Below are positions 16,800 to 24,817 of a stretch of 64,000 nucleotides of DNA, in pieces (positions within the stretch are counted from its first letter, which is position 1; the number at the start of each line of letters is the position of its first letter). The notes beneath the pieces were generated by a model. The model was not told the origin of the DNA and did no database searches. It worked only from the letters and a program-made list of their open reading frames with translations. This DNA comes from CAJBVG01 sp044337515. GTDB taxonomy: Bacteria > Bacteroidota > Bacteroidia > Sphingobacteriales > Sphingobacteriaceae. Position numbers and translations under genes: made by a program. The DNA lies in assembly GCA_044337515.1 (NCBI GenBank), contig JBIINK010000005.1, forward strand, positions 8,677 to 72,676, read 5' to 3'.

Positions 16800-16876
16800 T
16801 GGGTAATGAGTAGTGAGTAATGGGAAATTCAATAATTACTTAATTTCCCATTACTCACTACCCATTACTCATTACT
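16795..16876. repeat. Word-type inverted repeat, 35-bp arms
   Basis: Arms 16795-16829 and 16842-16876 match at 32 of 35 positions (first 20 perfect) around a 12-base loop. The arm is made of AGTAGTGGGTAATG / AGTAGTGAGTAATG words. It spans the stop codons of the TonB-C gene (+) and sdhB (-) and so can terminate both. The same words recur at 57895-57967. Confidence 0.85.
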
Positions 16877-17636
16877 AGTTATTAGATGCTACGCTCGCTA
16901 CTAAGAAGTCGCGGTTCATGCGTGCAATATTAGATAATGAAATTCCTTTAGGACATTCTGCTTCACAAGCACCAGTGTTTGTACAATTACCAAATCCTTC
17001 AGCATCCATTTGCGCTACCATGTTTTTCACACGCATGTAACGCTCAGGCTGACCTTGAGGTAATAAGGCTAATTGAGAAACTTTTGCAGAAACGAATAAC
17101 ATTGCTGATGCATTTTTACAAGCAGCAACACACGCTCCACAACCAATACATGCAGCAGCATCAAATGCTAAGTCTGCTTCCTCTTTACCAATTGGCAATG
17201 AGTTAGCATCTTGTGCATTTCCTGTATTCACAGAAACGAAACCACCTGCAGCTATTACTCTATCGAAAGCAGAACGATCTACAGTTAAATCCTTAATAAC
17301 TGGGAAAGCTTGTGCTCTCCATGGTTCTATTACAATGGTGTCGCCATCTTTAAATGAACGCATGTGTAATTGACATGTAGTAATTTTTTCTTTCGGACCA
17401 TGTGGGCGGCCATTAATATATAAACTACACATACCACAAATACCTTCTCTACAATCGTGATCGAATGCAATAGGGTCTTCGTTTTTATTAATCAATTGCT
17501 CATTTAATATGTCAATCATTTCTAAAAACGACATATCTGGTGAAATATCTTTTACTTGGTAAGTAACTAATTTACCATCTGTATTTGCATTTTTTTGTCT
17601 CCACACTTTTAGTGTTAGATTCATATTTCCACTCAT
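16875..17636 (-). CDS. sdhB: Succinate dehydrogenase/fumarate reductase iron-sulfur subunit
   Basis: A 253-residue electron-transfer subunit. The plant-type [2Fe-2S] ligands are in DCREGICGMC (C62, C67, C70) and C88. The ferredoxin domain shows CIGCGACVAAC (C163, C166, C169, C173) and CTNTGACEAEC (C218, C224, C228), which hold the [4Fe-4S] and [3Fe-4S] clusters. It passes electrons between the flavoprotein SdhA and membrane subunit SdhC. Bacteroidota complexes of this type are class B. A degenerate gene separates it from sdhA in the same operon. Confidence 0.96.
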   Translation of the reverse strand: MSGNMNLTLKVWRQKNANTDGKLVTYQVKDISPDMSFLEMIDILNEQLINKNEDPIAFDHDCREGICGMCSLYINGRPHGPKEKITTCQLHMRSFKDGDTIVIEPWRAQAFPVIKDLTVDRSAFDRVIAAGGFVSVNTGNAQDANSLPIGKEEADLAFDAAACIGCGACVAACKNASAMLFVSAKVSQLALLPQGQPERYMRVKNMVAQMDAEGFGNCTNTGACEAECPKGISLSNIARMNRDFLVASVASNN

Positions 17637-17693
17637 AGTATTAGTGTTTTATAATTTTTTAACTCTTTGCAATTTTAATATTGATTCGAAATA

Positions 17694-18197
17694 AATAGAA
17701 AAATGAAAATAGAAGATAGTAAAATTAATTAGTCGATTTTTGTTTAACTAAAAAATTAATATAACCATTCAATAGTGCTAAGCATTCATTTATCTTTTGA
17801 TTAGTAATACTAAAGGTGTCGTCATTTATAATGTTTTCATCATTACAAATAATTAAATGATCTTTTAACTCATATAATGACCCTCTACTGTGCCTACAAA
17901 ACTGAATGTTTTCTGATAATGGTATCGACCATATCCCTCAGCAATATTATTTGTAACAGATCTAGAACATCTAATCATTTGATCAGTTATTCTATATTTT
18001 TCGTCTTTAGGAAATCCATTACACAAGCTACTTATACTTCTTCTAAGTTCTGTAGCTTTCTTCCAACAATCTAAATCCTCAAATGATCTATTCACAAATC
18101 CCTCCCACTTTTATTTTATTTCAAATTATAATTATTAATCACCCATTAATAATTAACTAAATTTAAAAAACGATTTTTCTAATTTCGATTTTCTATT
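17694..18197. repeat. Imperfect inverted repeats bracketing the IVS-like pseudogene
   Basis: 17694-17717 and 18174-18197 pair at about 19 of 24 positions; words are AATAGAAAA and TAGAA. They lie just outside both ends of the pseudogene at 17725-18095. AT-richness raises the chance of a random match, but the second four-helix-bundle gene at 35.1 kb is bracketed in the same manner. Confidence 0.5.
17725..18095 (-). pseudogene. Four-helix-bundle (IVS/S23-like) gene with a frameshift
   Basis: The frame opens MNRSFEDLDCWKKATELRRS and continues to NNIAEGYGRYHYQ, clearly the four-helix-bundle family first described from 23S rRNA intervening sequences. After HYQ the frame leaves the family. One base appears to be missing near the TTTTC run at 17909-17913; in the neighbouring frame the reading resumes as ENIQFCRHSRGSLYELKDHL and ends with LNGYINFLVKQKSTN at a TAA at 17725. 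The intact paralogue at 35134 reads QENAQFCRQSRGSLFELIDH at the same place. The gene sits between sdhB and sdhA on the same strand. A sequencing error in the short homopolymer is possible. Confidence 0.85.
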
Positions 18198-18207
18198 CTT
18201 CTTCTTA

Positions 18208-20190
18208 TTATTTATAGCTACGTTGAGCAATTTTAATATTCTCGTATTTCAACTCTTCTTTGTGAAGTGATGGTTCTGCATCTAATCCTTTAAACTCCCA
18301 ATTAGAAACATACGCGAATTTTTCATCATCACGCATTGCTTCACCTTCTTCAGTTTGGAATTCTTCACGGAAGTGACCACCACAAGATTCGTTTCTATCT
18401 AACGCATCTTTACACATTAATTCGCCAAGCTCAATAAAATCAGCAACTCGCCCTGCTTTTTCTAATTCGGGATTGAATTCATCGGCAGTACCTGTAACAC
18501 GTACATCCGACCAAAACTCTTTACGTATTTGTTGTATTTCTGTAATCGCTTCTTTTAATCCTTCAGCATTACGAGCCATACCACATTTATCCCACATAAT
18601 TTTTCCTAAGCGTTTGTGGAAATGATCCACCGACTTCGTTCCGTTTATGTTGAATAAATTTTCGATTTGTGATTTTACTTTATTTTCTGCTTCAACAAAT
18701 GCTTCATGATTAGTATCAATTGCTTTTGTTGCAATTTCTTTTGATAAATAACTTCCGATAGTATAAGGGATAACGAAGTATCCATCGGCTAATCCTTGCA
18801 TCAATGCAGATGCACCTAAACGATTCGCACCATGGTCAGAGAAGTTTGCTTCTCCTAATGCGTATAATCCTGGTACAGTTGTCATCAAATTATAATCAAC
18901 CCATAAACCACCCATAGTATAATGCACTGCTGGGTAAATTCTCATTGGTTGCTCGTATGGATTTTCACCAGTAATTTGTTGATACATATCGAACAAGTTT
19001 CCGTATTTCTCTTTCACTACTTCTTTACCCATACGGATAATTTCTTCTTCAGAAGGATTGTGAATATTACGTTTGCTTGCTTCAACATTTCCATAACGTT
19101 TAATGTTATAAGCAAAATCTAAATATACCGCCATCTTAGAAGTACCTACTCCGTAACCTGCATCACATCTTTCTTTTGCAGCTCTCGATGCAACGTCACG
19201 TGGAACTAAGTTTCCGAAAGCTGGATATCTTCTTTCTAAATAATAATCTCTTTCTTCTTCTGGAATTTCAACAGGGTTACGAGTGTCACCTTGTTTTTTA
19301 GGGACCCAAATTCTACCATCATTACGTAATGATTCAGACATCAATGTAAGTTTTGATTGATGATCTCCTGAAACAGGAATACATGTTGGGTGAATTTGTG
19401 TAAAGCATGGGTTACCAAAAAATGCTCCTTGCTTGTAAGCTTTCCAAGCTGCAGTAACATTTGATCCCATCGCATTTGTAGATAAATAGAATACGTTTCC
19501 GTAACCACCTGTACATAATAGTACCGCATGACCGAAGTGACGTTCTAATTTACCGGTAACTAAATCTCTTGCAATAATACCTCTACATACACCATCAATT
19601 TTTACGACGTCTAACATTTCGTGGCGAGTGTACATTTTAACTGAACCCATACCAACCTGACGTTGTAATGATGAATATGCTCCTAGCAATAATTGTTGTC
19701 CGGTTTGACCAGCTGCGTAAAATGTACGTTGAACTTGAGTACCACCGAACGAACGGTTAGATAATAAGCCTCCGTATTCACGAGCAAATGGAACACCTTG
19801 AGCAACACATTGGTCGATGATGCTTGAACTCACTTCTGCTAAACGATATACGTTCGCTTCACGAGCACGATAGTCACCACCTTTAATCGTATCATAAAAT
19901 AAACGGTAAACAGAGTCACCATCATTTTGATAATTTTTTGCTGCATTAATACCACCTTGTGCTGCAATTGAATGCGCGCGACGAGCAGAATCTTGAAAAC
20001 AAAAAACTTTTACTTTGTAACCAAGCTCAGCTAATGCCGAAGCTGCTGATGCTCCTGCTAGTCCTGATCCTACTACGATTACTTCTAAATTTCTTTTGTT
20101 AGAAGGATTTACCAATGGAACTGTAGAACGATATTTCGTCCACTTTTGCTCCAATGTTCCTTCTGGTATTTTAGCATCTAATACTGACAT
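18208..20190 (-). CDS. sdhA: Succinate dehydrogenase/fumarate reductase flavoprotein subunit
   Basis: The 660-residue catalytic subunit that interconverts succinate and fumarate. FAD-binding GSGLAGASAA (41-50), AAQGGINAAKNYQND and the late HGANRLGASALMQGL motif are all present. The substrate loop contains IHPTCIPVSGDHQSKL. The length and the extra N-terminal segment match the class B enzymes of Bacteroidota. It lies 17 bases after sdhC, so the gene order is sdhC-sdhA-(pseudogene)-sdhB. Confidence 0.97.
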   Translation of the reverse strand: MSVLDAKIPEGTLEQKWTKYRSTVPLVNPSNKRNLEVIVVGSGLAGASAASALAELGYKVKVFCFQDSARRAHSIAAQGGINAAKNYQNDGDSVYRLFYDTIKGGDYRAREANVYRLAEVSSSIIDQCVAQGVPFAREYGGLLSNRSFGGTQVQRTFYAAGQTGQQLLLGAYSSLQRQVGMGSVKMYTRHEMLDVVKIDGVCRGIIARDLVTGKLERHFGHAVLLCTGGYGNVFYLSTNAMGSNVTAAWKAYKQGAFFGNPCFTQIHPTCIPVSGDHQSKLTLMSESLRNDGRIWVPKKQGDTRNPVEIPEEERDYYLERRYPAFGNLVPRDVASRAAKERCDAGYGVGTSKMAVYLDFAYNIKRYGNVEASKRNIHNPSEEEIIRMGKEVVKEKYGNLFDMYQQITGENPYEQPMRIYPAVHYTMGGLWVDYNLMTTVPGLYALGEANFSDHGANRLGASALMQGLADGYFVIPYTIGSYLSKEIATKAIDTNHEAFVEAENKVKSQIENLFNINGTKSVDHFHKRLGKIMWDKCGMARNAEGLKEAITEIQQIRKEFWSDVRVTGTADEFNPELEKAGRVADFIELGELMCKDALDRNESCGGHFREEFQTEEGEAMRDDEKFAYVSNWEFKGLDAEPSLHKEELKYENIKIAQRSYK

Positions 20191-20219
20191 ATCTTAGATT
20201 TTATTTTTCTGTAAATAAC

Positions 20220-20888
20220 TTATTTTATCCAACCGAAATGCATTGCAATTGGCATTGCTGCAAATAATAATGGAATGATTATCGAATAAACATATCCAAA
20301 TGTTTTAATTGCTGGTGTGTACTTCTTATGATTCCAACCCATTGATTGAAATGCTGAAGATACTCCATGCATTAAGTGATATGATAATGATAAACATCCT
20401 AATACATATACTACTACAACCATCGGATTAACGAACACTTCTTTCATTTCATTGAAAAGAGTTTCTTTGCCACTAGTGATTTCATCGGTGAATCTGCTCA
20501 CTACCCAAAAATGACGTAAGTGAATGATTAAGAAAATTAACAATAGCGTTCCTAATAATCCCATTGAACGTGAATACCACTTGCTGTTTGCTGATGCATT
20601 GCTTACGGCATAACCTACTGGACGAGCTTTGCGATTATCTGCCCATAACATTAACCCATCTAAAATGTGAGCTAATAATCCTAGCATTAATCCAACCTCA
20701 GCTGTACGGATAATCCAATTCGTACCCATAAATTCAGCAGCACTCTCAAAAAGATGTCCTCCATCATTTACAAATATCAAAGCATTGATACCCGCATGTA
20801 CGATTAAAAAGGTAACTAATAAAAGACCTGTGATTCCCATGAGGTACTTTTTACCTAGGGAAGATTTGAACAGTTTACTATTACTCAT
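20220..20888 (-). CDS. sdhC: Succinate dehydrogenase cytochrome b subunit
   Basis: A 222-residue integral membrane subunit of class B complex II, with five hydrophobic helices. Family signatures include SSLGKKYLMGITGLLLV near the start, AHILDGLMLWADN and LSYHLMHGVSSAFQSMGW; the conserved histidines (such as those in HILDG, HLRHFW and YHLMHG) ligate two haems b. A longer frame begins 12 codons upstream, but MSNSKLFKSS at 20888 fits the family and the promoter placement better. It anchors the enzyme and passes electrons to or from menaquinone. Confidence 0.93.
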   Translation of the reverse strand: MSNSKLFKSSLGKKYLMGITGLLLVTFLIVHAGINALIFVNDGGHLFESAAEFMGTNWIIRTAEVGLMLGLLAHILDGLMLWADNRKARPVGYAVSNASANSKWYSRSMGLLGTLLLIFLIIHLRHFWVVSRFTDEITSGKETLFNEMKEVFVNPMVVVVYVLGCLSLSYHLMHGVSSAFQSMGWNHKKYTPAIKTFGYVYSIIIPLLFAAMPIAMHFGWIK

Positions 20889-20921
20889 AATGTGTTTTTT
20901 ATCTGATTTTACTGTTAAAGG

Positions 20922-20929
20922 CAAATGTA
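20922..20929 (-). promoter_or_regulatory. -7 promoter element of the sdhCAB operon
   Basis: TACATTTG on the minus strand matches TAnnTTTG exactly, 33 bases before the chosen sdhC start. This position supports the ATG at 20888 over the upstream one, which would lie almost on the element. Confidence 0.6.
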
Positions 20930-21035
20930 TCTAATATGTAACATTAGTAGGGGAAATATAAAAATTTAGACTGATTCTAATTTGAGCTTTTAAGCCTTGT
21001 ATTATACCACTTTACAGGTTAATACAAATACCGAA

Positions 21036-22907
21036 TTACTTCCTTAATAAAATCCGTTCTTGATATTGGTTTCCGTTATGGTCTTTTGCCCACAAAATGT
21101 ATACTCCAGCTTCTAAATAAGCTAGATCGAGAACAGATGCTAGCCCTAAATTGTTTTTTTGAAAAACGACTTGGCCTAACGTATTATACAATATCATCTC
21201 TGTTAAGTTTAAATGTGGCGGTAAAACCAAAGTATGCCCAACGGGATTTTGTATCCCTAACCTTTTTGTTTGATTAAAGCCTACAGGCATTACGAAAGGA
21301 TAACAATCTGTTGTATCAACACAACCATCAATACTAGTTAATACCACTGCATAACTTCCACTATTTTTCGGAATAAGCACACCTTCTGTTTCTCCTGGCA
21401 AAATCTGCCAAGTAGAATCACATCTATACCATTGAAAAGTTGTATTAAAAGCTTGGGATTCTACTCCATTGCTCGTGTATTTTACTTCAGTAACTATGGT
21501 GTCATTCATAATAATATCATAACGTGCACATGGACCAATAAAAGTGGTACATCCTTTTTCTGCTCGAACAAATAAACTAAAACTCGATTGTACTGGAATC
21601 GTAATACTTGCACCCGAATCAACTACCGCACCTCCACACGAATCTATATGCCAATACCAATTCAATGCGTCATTTAATTGTCCACCCGTAATATTTATCG
21701 TAACCGAATCTCCTCTACACTCATGCGAATTTGTTTTTAAAAATTCGGGTTTTGTAGGTGCTATACAATACGTGTTCAAAAGCTTTACATATTTAGGTGA
21801 ACCTTTTGTAATGTTCGGCACTTGTGTAGTAAGTGTAAATGCTCCGACTAAATAAATATTTTTATCTCGTTCTGCAATATCATATACACTGCCATTTAAG
21901 CCAGCATAAATTGTGTTGTCAAGTGTGCCATTGATATTAAACCGAACCAATCGTTGAACCACAACTCCATTTACATTTGTGAAATCTCCTGCTACAATTA
22001 TTTTGCCGTCTCGTTGTTGATGTATAGCCCTAACCGTCCCTAAAATATAGGCTTTGAACGCAGTATCTAGTTTTCCGTCTTTACTTAATTTTGCAATTCC
22101 AGTTTTGGTTACTCCATCTATATTGGTAAACCCACCGGTAATAATAATATCATCATTATTTAAAATAAAAACTTTTTGAATACTGCTTGATATAGAATTG
22201 TTTTTAAATGTAGTATCCAATGATCCATCTAAATTTACTCTTACAATTTTATTTCTAGGAACTCCATTGTAGTTTAAAAATGAACCAACCAAAATTAATT
22301 TGTTACTGCTCTGTTGCGCAAAATCAAATGGACTACTATTCGGACCAGTGCCCTTTTTAAAAGTAGTATCAATATTACCGACTGAGTCTAAACGTGTGAA
22401 TCCGTTTACATTGACGTTGTTGTATTTTGAGAAAAAACCTGCAATTAATATTTTGCCGTCTCGTTGTAAATAAGTAGCTGTGATTTCATTGTTGGCGCCA
22501 ATGCCTCTAGCAAAGCTTGTATCTAAAACCCCATCTATATTTACCCTTGCAATATTTCCTCTACTTGTTCCATTGTATGATGAGAATAAACCACCCAATA
22601 GGAGATAATCATTGGGATATAATGCAGTAGCGCGAACCGGACCAGAAGCTCCAAAACCCGACTGAAAGGCACTATCCATGAGCCCGTTTGATTGTAATCG
22701 CACAATGCGATTCGCCAAACCTCCATTAAAAACATTAAACTCGCCAGTTAAAATAATCTTGCCCGATTTTTGAATGTCTATCTGGCGAACTGTGCTGTTT
22801 GGGATTCCTAGAGTAAAGGTGGTGTCAACTTTTTGTAATTGCGCTTGTGTAACTGTTGAAAATAGACTACAAACTAGTATCCATGAAAGGAGTAAGGGTG
22901 TTCTCAT
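21036..22907 (-). CDS. Delta-60 repeat protein with T9SS sorting tail
   Basis: A 623-residue secreted protein with a signal peptide ending TVTQAQ. Residues about 25-370 contain at least six repeats of about 50 residues, each with a core like GKILIAGFFS...NG..RLDSVGNIDTTF; these are delta-60 beta-propeller repeats. The middle (390-540) holds cysteine-containing Ig/PKD-like segments. The C-terminal region (about 550-623) has the type A T9SS sorting pattern: GHTLVLPPHLNLTEMILYNT, then YLEAGVYILWA and LLRK at the end. It is exported through the T9SS; binding partner and function are unknown. Confidence 0.82.
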   Translation of the reverse strand: MRTPLLLSWILVCSLFSTVTQAQLQKVDTTFTLGIPNSTVRQIDIQKSGKIILTGEFNVFNGGLANRIVRLQSNGLMDSAFQSGFGASGPVRATALYPNDYLLLGGLFSSYNGTSRGNIARVNIDGVLDTSFARGIGANNEITATYLQRDGKILIAGFFSKYNNVNVNGFTRLDSVGNIDTTFKKGTGPNSSPFDFAQQSSNKLILVGSFLNYNGVPRNKIVRVNLDGSLDTTFKNNSISSSIQKVFILNNDDIIITGGFTNIDGVTKTGIAKLSKDGKLDTAFKAYILGTVRAIHQQRDGKIIVAGDFTNVNGVVVQRLVRFNINGTLDNTIYAGLNGSVYDIAERDKNIYLVGAFTLTTQVPNITKGSPKYVKLLNTYCIAPTKPEFLKTNSHECRGDSVTINITGGQLNDALNWYWHIDSCGGAVVDSGASITIPVQSSFSLFVRAEKGCTTFIGPCARYDIIMNDTIVTEVKYTSNGVESQAFNTTFQWYRCDSTWQILPGETEGVLIPKNSGSYAVVLTSIDGCVDTTDCYPFVMPVGFNQTKRLGIQNPVGHTLVLPPHLNLTEMILYNTLGQVVFQKNNLGLASVLDLAYLEAGVYILWAKDHNGNQYQERILLRK

Positions 22908-22946
22908 ACCTTTTTATCTGTAAATTAAAAATACAAATAAAATATA

Positions 22947-23065
22947 GAACTGTAGAAGGGTAGAATTGTAGAACTGTAGAAGGGTAGAAGCATAGAACTG
23001 TAGAAGGGTAGAACTGTAGAAGAATCTATTTACATTTCTATAGTTCTACAGTTCTATGCTTCTAC
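22947..23065. repeat. Word-type inverted repeat, TAGAACTGTAGAAG words
   Basis: The left half carries a 16-base unit TAGAACTGTAGAAGGG about four times with variants. 22984-23005 and 23044-23065 form a perfect 22-bp inverted repeat. It lies between two same-strand genes, in the 3' region of the one stopping at 23073. The same words recur at 24737-24804 and as a lone arm at 50706-50733. Confidence 0.85.
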
Positions 23066-23072
23066 AGTTCTA

Positions 23073-24671
23073 TTACTCTATTATGAGTTTTTGTAGTACT
23101 TTGTTTTTCCCAACGGTTACATAAACCATGTATTCGCCTGCATATTCGAAATTTTTCTCTTCAATTCTATATCGGTTTTCGCCAATTTCTGCATCTGTAA
23201 TAACTCTCTCGCAAATTAATTTTCCTGAAAGATCATAAACAGAAATCAAAACATTTTCTTTTTGAATTAAATTAAAAATTAGATGAACTTTTCCTTCAGA
23301 AGGATTTGGATAAATTTGTAACTGTAATTTATTTATACTTTGTTCATTTAAGACATTAGTGGTTGCACTGTTTTTTACCAACATAACTTTGTACAATACG
23401 GAACTCGCTGTACTTTGAGTTCCATCGTTAATCCAGAATACGTTTTTTGCAGTACTATTAATTCCTCCATACACATATCCTAATAAAACTGAATCACCAG
23501 TTAAGCTATTTAATTTTATAATGCCATTTGAATAAGTTGGAATATTTTGATTTATTAAAAATTCTGCTCCTGCCCCTAAATAACCTGGCATCTCCGTAGA
23601 CATTTTATACTCTGATAATCCACCAAATTCATCGCGTGTTACACGAGCAATTGTTTTTACAAATGGTACATTATTGTCTTGGACTAAAATACCAGCACTA
23701 TCATAATACTGAGCTATTCCACCAAAAAACAAATTGTGCATTTTGTTATTTAATGAATCATAAAGTGGTATAGTTGCACAGTGATAATGATTGTAATATT
23801 GTGAGAAATTTGGATTCACCGAATGTCCTGCGCTATCAATACTTACACTGTTTAGATAAGGGATATCAGCTTGCACTTGGAAAACTCCAGAGAATGCAAT
23901 TATTCCTTCTTGACGATCTTTAGTGATTTGAGAGATGACATTATAATCTCTACGATGTAATTGTTCTGCATCTACAATTTTTTGTTTGTTAACAATAGAA
24001 ATTGTTGTGCCATTATCAACGATTTGAAATTTCAAATAACCATCAGCATACGTTTGCACAAATGTTCCATGCATCATTGGATTATATCGTCCATCGAATC
24101 TTTGTCCACCTACTAAATAATACGTGTTATAAATTTTCTTTAAATGTGCTCCTGTAATCGCAAATTGCTCATCGTGTATTTGCCTGAAGTATGGAGTTAA
24201 TGATGTGTTGTTAATGATAGCAGAAATAACTCCTGGTAAATTAACTGCCGTTAAATAGGGGAAAGTAATGTGATCAACCGAATCTGTGCTATACCCATAT
24301 CCACCCACCAAGTAAAGCATTTCGCCAACTTGATTATATTGCATATTCGTACTGCTTAATTGTTCAGAAATTGAAGTGGGTAAACTTGACAATGGTTTTG
24401 TCCATACCTGATTAGCAACGGGGTCAATTAAAATCAACTGATTATTATGCCCCGCTAAATCAAATGTAGCAAACGGTTGTCGTCTGTGTAAACCGTCTAA
24501 CCTGCCACCAATAATTAAATATTTACCTTGGTATTCGGCATGTGCAAATGCTTGTACTCCCCCAAGATTAGGAATGTTTTGTGCTTCTAATTTAATAGTG
24601 TGGTTAAAATCTTGTGCAAGGCCAACTTGCATAAAACCTAAGCAAATCCACAATAAAAGGATTTTTTTCAT
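23073..24671 (-). CDS. T9SS-exported protein of unknown function
   Basis: A 532-residue protein. The signal peptide is MKKILLLWICLGFMQVGLAQ. The body, about 30-430, has kelch-like features: GKYLIIGGRLDGLH, YLVGGYGYSTD, YYLVGGQRFDGRYNPM and NLFFGGIAQY suggest a beta-propeller. The C-terminus (about 450-532) is a type A sorting domain with LQLQIYPNPSEGKVHLIFNL, SVYDLSGKLI and KVLQKLIIE. No enzymatic motif is visible. It shares a strand with two other T9SS cargo genes on either side. Confidence 0.78.
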   Translation of the reverse strand: MKKILLLWICLGFMQVGLAQDFNHTIKLEAQNIPNLGGVQAFAHAEYQGKYLIIGGRLDGLHRRQPFATFDLAGHNNQLILIDPVANQVWTKPLSSLPTSISEQLSSTNMQYNQVGEMLYLVGGYGYSTDSVDHITFPYLTAVNLPGVISAIINNTSLTPYFRQIHDEQFAITGAHLKKIYNTYYLVGGQRFDGRYNPMMHGTFVQTYADGYLKFQIVDNGTTISIVNKQKIVDAEQLHRRDYNVISQITKDRQEGIIAFSGVFQVQADIPYLNSVSIDSAGHSVNPNFSQYYNHYHCATIPLYDSLNNKMHNLFFGGIAQYYDSAGILVQDNNVPFVKTIARVTRDEFGGLSEYKMSTEMPGYLGAGAEFLINQNIPTYSNGIIKLNSLTGDSVLLGYVYGGINSTAKNVFWINDGTQSTASSVLYKVMLVKNSATTNVLNEQSINKLQLQIYPNPSEGKVHLIFNLIQKENVLISVYDLSGKLICERVITDAEIGENRYRIEEKNFEYAGEYMVYVTVGKNKVLQKLIIE

Positions 24672-24736
24672 TTCATTTAATATTTATTAAACAAAACTAC
24701 TCCTTATTTTATGAGCCGAATGTGACTTTGGTCACT

Positions 24737-24804
24737 TTGAGAACTATAGAAGTATAGAACAGTAGAACTGTGGAAGAGTCTTATTCTATATTTCCACAGT
24801 TCTA
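24737..24804. repeat. Word-type inverted repeat, same words as at 23.0 kb
   Basis: TAGAACTGTGGAA (24763-24775) pairs perfectly with TTCCACAGTTCTA (24792-24804), and further TAGAA/TTCTA words flank both arms. It lies just past the stop codon of the gene ending at 24818 and probably ends its transcript. Confidence 0.75.
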
Positions 24805-24817
24805 TAGTTCTACAGTT

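Noticed and set aside
17865..18095. 76-residue frame as a complete gene
   Set aside because: The last 20 residues leave the family and the neighbouring frame continues it for 60 residues, so it is a broken part of a longer gene.
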